Assembly: GCA_021904315.1 (NCBI GenBank)
Contig: CM038908.1
Span: 28,416,501 to 28,480,500 of the forward strand
DNA: 64,000 bases
Direction: 5' to 3'
Source: Sphagnum magellanicum
Lineage: Eukaryota; Streptophyta; Sphagnopsida; Sphagnales; Sphagnaceae
In this document: piece after piece, positions 58,563 to 64,000 of the stretch
Layout of the letters: the number at the start of each line of letters is the position of its first letter
Numbering within the stretch: position 1 is the stretch's first letter
Position numbers and translations under genes: made by a program
Notes under the pieces: model-generated
What the model was told of the DNA's origin: nothing
Databases searched by the model: none
Seen by the model: only the letters and a program-made list of their open reading frames with translations

Positions 58563-60070
58563 TCATGTGCCAGAGCGCAATGCTGACCCTGGTGTGCCCT
58601 GAAGGAAATCAGGACCTTGAGCTTCAACTCTCTTGCAGAGAGCTTCATAACTTTCGAGCACGTTATTCAATCCTGCCTTCATCTCACGTACCTCCACCTT
58701 GAGACCTTGCACTGCAGCACAGTGCTAGGGTTTCAAAGTTCCAACAGAAGACTAGAAAAACATGTTTATGAGATCACTGTTGCAGGAGAAAACAGGGTGT
58801 GCATGTAAGGCAACACTACTTGCAGTCAGCAATCACCAAGTGAAGAATAGGAATCTAACCATCCTGAAGGTATGCAGCACTGGTCTTGATGACGGATGCA
58901 GAGTAGTTAAGACGCTGCAGCAACTTCATTGCAACAGCTTCTACTCCCTCAATCTGGAAACCTAATTCAGCCTGAGCAACAAAAAGAAACCAAGGTGTGT
59001 CAACAACAGCAAAATATATTCAGCAACATAAGAGATGGACATTCAAGGTAGGCACTTTAACTGCAACTTTCAGTTTGCAAAATGCAAAGCCAAGCGAGTG
59101 CACCTGTTTCTTACTAACTTGTGCAGCAGTCACACGTTGCCACTCCTGGTACATTTCCAACAGCTCTGCAGTTGTACTTGCATTTGATGAGCCTACAGCC
59201 AACCTGATGAAGCATTGTTGAATCTGTACAATAAGGGGATCTAAACCCTGAATCCTAAACCCTAAACTTCTGTACACTTCTTTGGTGCAGGATTAATGTG
59301 TCCACTGATTGACTCTGAGACAGCAGCTGTATAAAATTCAGCAATAGATGAGCAGCAGTGTAAAATTTCAGGGCTAATATTGCAAGCTCAACCAGACCAT
59401 ATTCAAAAGATCGAGATTGTGATGTGTTGCGTTGGAGTAGTATGTCAGTCAAACTGTTCTCCACTGATGGTGGTTTCAGTAAAGGTTCTGCCTGACAAAC
59501 CCCACAAAGAAAGCAGAAAGCAGAAAGATTTCCATCAAAAATCCTTTTTCATGTGCAATTTCATCAGGCAGGCACCAAAACAATTGCAGATCCATAATAA
59601 ATATTTTTCTTGCACTTCTTTCTTCCACCAAGAACGAATTGCACAACCTTTGCTGCTGCAGGCAGAAGCATCATCTTTGGCAGCAGAGTTGTTTCTCTAG
59701 GTCAAAACAAAATTCTATCATAGAGAAGCAACAAACCCTAATGCACCACAAAACAGAGAAACCACAAAGGGCAATGGCAAAAAACAAAATCTGTCAAGAG
59801 TTTCCTAATTGTCGTCAGTCACCACAAAGGAAGCAGCAGGAAAGAAGCATGCTCTAGAATACAAGCTCTTCAAATGATTGGAGGCAAATGCAGAGGAGAT
59901 GCATTGGGGGGAAAACAAAGGGGGGGAAAAAAAACACTTACGACTCGAAGTTGTTGCAATCTCTCCAAGCAAGGATCAAGTTGCGGAACAGCACTCCTTC
60001 TTTGAATTGTAGTGATCACATCAGGAGCAGGAGCTCCTGATGATATACGTTTTGAGTCATTGGCCCCCAT
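58563..60070 (-). CDS. Conserved-looking coiled-coil protein, function unknown
   Basis: Exons in transcript order: 60070-59942, 59491-59306, 59223-59104, 58971-58860, 58711-58563. The total is 696 nt and 231 aa, phases consistent throughout. Segments: a polar N-terminus (PDVITTIQRRSAVPQLDPCL), a Leu-rich helical stretch SFEYGLVELAILALKFYTAA (about 75-95), then TAELLEMYQEWQRVTAAQVS (about 123-142). QIEGVEAVAMKLLQRLNYSA, VEVRELK/VEVREMKAGLNNVL and a helical tail YEALCKRVEAQGPDFL follow. Heptad-like Leu and Ile spacing suggests coiled coils and a subunit of a larger complex. It has no catalytic motif, signal peptide or membrane span. It looks conserved, but I cannot name the family. The junction at 59306/59223 (82-nt intron containing a telomere-like tract) is the weakest. 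Confidence 0.78.
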
Positions 60071-60571
60071 TCTTCTTCTTCTTCTTCTTCAAGCTCCTTT
60101 TTTTTTTTTTTTTCGCCTTCCGATTGCTATGAAAAACTTGGAAACCTTACAAAATCATTCAACTAAACACACAACTGAAATACTATTTTCAAGCATTCAG
60201 GATATCCTTCGTCGACAGACAAATTCTTCGCCGTTTTCTTCAGAGGATTGAATGAAGAGCGTGGAAATCTGTCTTCTTCAGGACACAAGCCAAGATTCAA
60301 GAACAAACAAACAAACACAAAACCCTAGTTCCAGGCTATCGGCTATAGCCCTCAAAAAAACCAAAAACAAAAAAAAATAATTTTGGCGATTCTTTTTTGG
60401 TGTAACATTTTCTTTTTCACCTTTGGTCATGTTGTTATTGTTGGTGTTGCTTTTTTCTTTTTCTTTTTTAAGCAAATGTATGAATACATATGATTGTGGG
60501 CAACATTGCTTTTTCTTTTGGTGCGAAATTTCGCCAAAATGCCAAAAATAATAAGAATAAGGGAAATTATT

Positions 60572-60575
<4 letters not shown>

Positions 60576-60607
<32 letters not shown>
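60576..60607. repeat. (TA)n microsatellite
   Basis: This is an uninterrupted TA tract of about 16 units in the divergent spacer. Confidence 0.9.
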
Positions 60608-60609
<2 letters not shown>

Positions 60610-60887
60610 TGTTCAATATTCACTTTTTTTCTCAAAAAAAAACTCGCCAAAAATCGAAAAAAAATTCTAAAAAATCACCATGTTTCTATACATTGTTCAC
60701 ACAAGTAGTCAAGATATAAAAGGATTTTAATATTTTTTTTTAACTTTCATAGCTGATCTATAGCCAAACATGGCTAAATCTTCTTGTGGATGATTGCCAA
60801 TGTGGCAACATAACAAAATTGAAAAAAAATAAAAAATAGTGCTTAGGATGCTATCCAATAACACAACATCAAAAAAAAATTGAAAAA

Positions 60888-61053
60888 AATGTTAATTCAC
60901 TGATAAAAGGTCAGTTGTGACAATGTTAACTAGAGTGCGAATTCCATCTTTGGTGAGCACAATGTTAATTCACTGACAAAAGGCCAATTGTGACGATGTT
61001 AACTAAATGCGAATTCCATTTTTGGTGAGCACAATGTTAATTCATTGACAAAA
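60888..61053. repeat. Tandem repeat, 2.3 units of 72-73 bp
   Basis: Units start with AATGTTAATTCACTGA, continue with AAAGG..CA.TTGTGAC.ATGTTAACTA, and end with GCGAATTCCAT..TTGGTGAGCAC. Units start at 60888, 60961 and 61033. Confidence 0.9.
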
Positions 61054-61515
61054 GGAGTTGAATGTGGTTGAAAGAAATGCATGTAATTGTTTCTGTGAAA
61101 TCAGCATCTCACACAATGGTAACAAAAATATTGCAAATTGCATCGTGAGTCTTCATGAGTCTTCATGTGCTCATGAAGTGTAAGAAATGGATACCCATAT
61201 GGTTGACGGGATGTGTGCAGACACATCAAGGGAGGCTTCCAATTGAAGAGTGTGCTAACCTTCTGACTGAGTGAGAGGGAGATGACCTAAACCCTAAACC
61301 TAAACCACTGAATGTCCAGTGACTGACAACAACACTACCCTACCAATTCACACTTGGCCCAGCAGCACAGGCTACACTAGTATGCTCTAAAATCAAAAAT
61401 TCTTGCGCGCCAAATCCTTCCTGAAGGAAAGTCGGGTTTCCTTTCTCAAGAGCTTGCGTGATTATGGTTAGAGTGAGAGAGAGAGAGAGAGAGATACCCA
61501 CAGACATAGAAAGAG

Positions 61516-64000
61516 ATGGAATGTGTGTTGAGCGGGAACCAGATCAAGCTCTTGAGTAGAGCTGTGAATTGCTTGGCTCGAGTTGGCAACGAGCTCCTCA
61601 TCGAAGCTCTTCCTGACAAAGTAAGTAACCACCTGGCAATTGAAGAAACTACCCACTCGTTTGCCGCTGCATTCTTCTTTGCAAGCATGCATGATCCGTC
61701 TTATCATTACTCTTCGCAAGCATGATGATGATCTGTCTGAGCATTTTTAAAATGCATGCACGAGGACCCATCTCTGTATCCTTTGCAACAATCATCATCA
61801 ACATCATCATCATCATCATCATCTGTCTGCGCATTCTTTGCGAGCAATGATCCGTCTGTGTGATTACTCCAGCCATGTGCTTGGCTCAAATGGGTCATGG
61901 TAGGCGGATTATGATCGTTCATGATGACCAGAGAGGAAGTTTTCTGATATGCCGCTTTCTTGATTGATTGTATGATTGCATGTAGCTCTCTCTACGGACA
62001 CTGAATTCATCATGGTCAGCATTCTTGGGAGTTACTTTCAAGCGTTTCTTGTTTGACACATTTCAAGTCACTCCTCCAACTGCACGATGCATTGTTCTGC
62101 TCAAGGTAAATTAATTTCATGCCTCTCTCTACTTTCTTCCAAGAATTTGAAACAGCAGACACATTCCTTCCATGCATGATTGTTAAAGAAAACACCACCT
62201 TGTTTCACCCCAGTGCATAAACCAACCTTGCTATTATGGCTTCAAATCCTTTCTCATTTCTTTGTTAAATTATGCAACCACACAATTCCATTATTGTTTC
62301 TGCAAATAGTAATTCTATAAATTTTTGTGTATCATAAGTGTGATATTCATAATTTTGTTTTCTGGAATACATCTCTCTTTTCTTCACCCTTGCAAGGAAC
62401 TTTGCAATGAGAAAACCCCAAATTCCAAACTCTTGTAAATGAGTTTTTCCATGAGAAAACCCTAAACCGTTACAATTAATGAGCTTTGCCATGAGAAAAC
62501 CCTAAACCCTAAACCCTTACAATTGATGAGCTTTGACATGAGATAACCCTCAACCCTAAACCCTTGCAATTGATGAACTTTGCCATGAGAAAACTCGAAG
62601 CCCTTTCAAGTGATGAGCTTTGCCATGAGAAAACCCTAAGCCCTTTCAAGTGATAATGCCATGAGAAAACCCTAGTAGTAGCAGAGATGATCTTAATAGG
62701 TGGGGCAGCAGAAGTCTGAATTTGATTTTGAAAACTTTCATAGACAGGAGCACAGATTTCTAGTAATGTGATTTGTGGGTGTGTGTGTTTGAAGGCTGTT
62801 TGTACGGTTTTCCAAACAGCACCTGGTAATATGGAGCGCTTGACAATCAGCTTGGCTGACAATGATGCAACCAAGCTTCAATGGACTGTTGACTGCATGA
62901 GTGGTGTTTTACTTTACCTCCCCACTTTTTGTGCTTGATTGTTGCTTCAATGAGATGTTGTCACTTGCCATTCCTTGCAGCACTCAACAATTACTCTGGA
63001 GGTTGATTAGATCTCTGGTGGGGAAGATGGTATGCCTGTATGCACACACACTATCAAGAAATTTTGTAGAACTGATTGTGGATTCTTCAAAAAGAATTGG
63101 TAGTGAAGAATGGTGGCTTTGAATCCTTGACTGCAGGAATGAAGAAAAGCTACTGGATTACATGTAACAATGACATGGAAATGCAGAATGTTTTGGTGGA
63201 TCGAAGGACTTTACCAAGCCATCTGGTAGTGAAGCCCAAGGATCTCAGTAGACTACTGACGCATTTTCAGTCGTCTCTTCATGAGATTACATTGATTGCA
63301 ACAGAGCCTGTCACCACACCCATTGATGATGAAACAGAAGCAAAAGCTATTGAGCTGAAAAGCTACATTGATCCTGCAAGAGGTGTGACAAAAGCTGTAC
63401 ATAATCAATTCTTGCAGATCCTACCATAATAACATGTCCAGGTTTCTCTACTTACTGTGACTGACAACTTTTGGAATGTTACAGTTTGAAGCTTCATGAA
63501 CAATCTGCTGCTGCTGCTGGAGTTTTTTCTTCCTCAGTTTTGACAATCTTGATGGTTGGGTCTTTTGTAGACACATCTGATGGAGCATTGCATACAAAAC
63601 TATGGATTGATCCTGCTGAAGAGTTAGTTGAGTACTCTCATACTGGAGCTGCCGTTGACGTAACATTTAGTGTCAAAGAGCTGAAGGTATCCCAGCAGCA
63701 AAGCTTGGTTCCCTCTTGCTGTGCAGTCTCTATTAGAACTTTCTTTTCTTTTGCCTGAATTCAGCAAAACTGCTAGGGATCACGAATTCTATATGTTTGG
63801 TGTTCTCCTTTGTCATTAGAACACACACTCTGTTTCATCTGTGGCATGGTCTGTCTTTCTACTAACAACAAATTCCTCGAGAGGATCAGTGCTGAAGTGG
63901 AAGATGAAAGGTGATTATCAACATCTACACTATCTGAACTGTCTGAAACTTGTGCATCTCCAGGCTTTTATAGCATTTTGTGAAGGTGCTGAGGCAGATA
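61516..64000 (+). CDS. RAD9: RAD9 checkpoint clamp subunit (5' part; runs off the window)
   Basis: Exons: 61516-61620, 61986-62105, 62795-62903, 63137-63382, 63571-63686, 63964-64000 and onward. Phases join at every junction. About 244 residues are visible. RAD9 with RAD1 and HUS1 forms the 9-1-1 ring, a PCNA-like clamp loaded at damaged DNA to activate ATR signalling and repair in the nucleus. Recognisable stretches are MECVLSGNQIKLLSRAVNCL and LARVGNEL at the start, LRTLNSSWSAFLGVTF, the SGMKKSYWITC segment, HFQSSLHEITLIATE and LHTKLWIDPAEELVEY, then VDVTFSVKELK before the final partial exon (FIAFCEGAEAD). Length and order match the N-terminal clamp fold. The acceptor of exon 3 (gaag at 62791-62794) is atypical. 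Confidence 0.93.
61791..61822. repeat. (CAT)n microsatellite in RAD9 intron 1
   Basis: About ten ATC/CAT units are present. Flanking the array, GCATGATCCGTCT and ATGATCCGTCTG-type phrases recur at 61687, 61726 and 61847, a loose larger repeat. Confidence 0.85.
62395..62673. repeat. Minisatellite with telomere-like cores in RAD9 intron 2
   Basis: About seven units of 35-47 bp carry GAGCTTTGCCATGAGAAAAC followed by CCTAAACCCTAAACCCTT and then CAA.TGAT. Units vary in the number of CCCTAAA repeats. Confidence 0.9.

Larger units (their letters stand above)
60071..61515. promoter_or_regulatory. Shared divergent promoter region of the 231-aa gene and RAD9
   Basis: The two start codons face away from each other across 1445 bp. 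The stretch holds poly-T near the minus-strand start, a TA microsatellite, a 2.3-unit tandem repeat, a telomere-like tract (61285-61306) and a GA tract (61475-61494) just before RAD9. I see no third gene. Shared control is possible but not shown. Confidence 0.5.

Noticed and set aside
1-64000. CRISPR array, bacterial operon, integron or phage features
   Set aside because: The gene structures have spliceosomal introns throughout; the tandem arrays have no spacer-repeat alternation, so these categories do not apply.

Overview
This is nuclear DNA of a land plant. It holds widely spaced, many-exon genes with GT..AG introns, in a very AT-rich background full of repeats and dead transposons. The gene set is plant-like: a PDIL5-type disulfide isomerase, a GH100 neutral invertase with a long N-terminal extension, and a GDSL lipase. 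It also includes a hybrid histidine kinase with two PAS domains, a type I associate with seed-free plants rather than flowering plants. A fern or other seed-free plant is my best guess, by inference only. There are no bacterial operons, CRISPR arrays, rRNA genes or convincing tRNA genes.

Region 1-8800 has no intact gene. It carries minisatellites, a plus-strand relict of a transposase-derived gene (1541-4306), a diverged tandem duplication (4384-5960), and a dispersed repeat (7880-8226) with a second copy at 41216-41508. At 8801-14622 is a 12-exon hybrid histidine kinase (1087 aa) with PAS-PAS, HisKA, HATPase, a degenerate receiver and an intact receiver.

Region 15930-21760 is a nested insertion. 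An old minus-strand relict of the same transposase-derived family is split by a 3672-bp hAT element (16910-20581). The hAT element has 17-bp terminal inverted repeats, a perfect 8-bp target duplication and a broken transposase gene. Region 23400-25860 is GC-richer and looks like transcribed sequence on the minus strand, but no protein is recognisable. Region 26080-33800 is AT-rich desert with one large inverted-repeat element (31055-32720).

From 33.8 kb onward the window is gene-rich: PDIL5-like protein (34253-39754, 15 exons, 489 aa), alkaline/neutral invertase (42656-46238, 5 exons, 759 aa), alpha/beta hydrolase (49326-51400, 5 exons, 343 aa), an unrecognised minus-strand frame (53606-54457), GDSL lipase/esterase (55868-57908, 5 exons, 405 aa), an unrecognised minus-strand protein (58563-60070, 5 exons, 231 aa), and the start of the checkpoint clamp gene RAD9 (61516 to the window edge). 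In all five complete spliced models of the recognised genes and in the 231-aa model, exon lengths add to an exact multiple of three and keep phase at every junction. The genes belong to unrelated pathways (signalling, ER folding, sucrose breakdown, lipid/ester hydrolysis, DNA repair), so no functional cluster is evident. The only close divergent pair is the 231-aa gene and RAD9, which share a 1.4-kb spacer.
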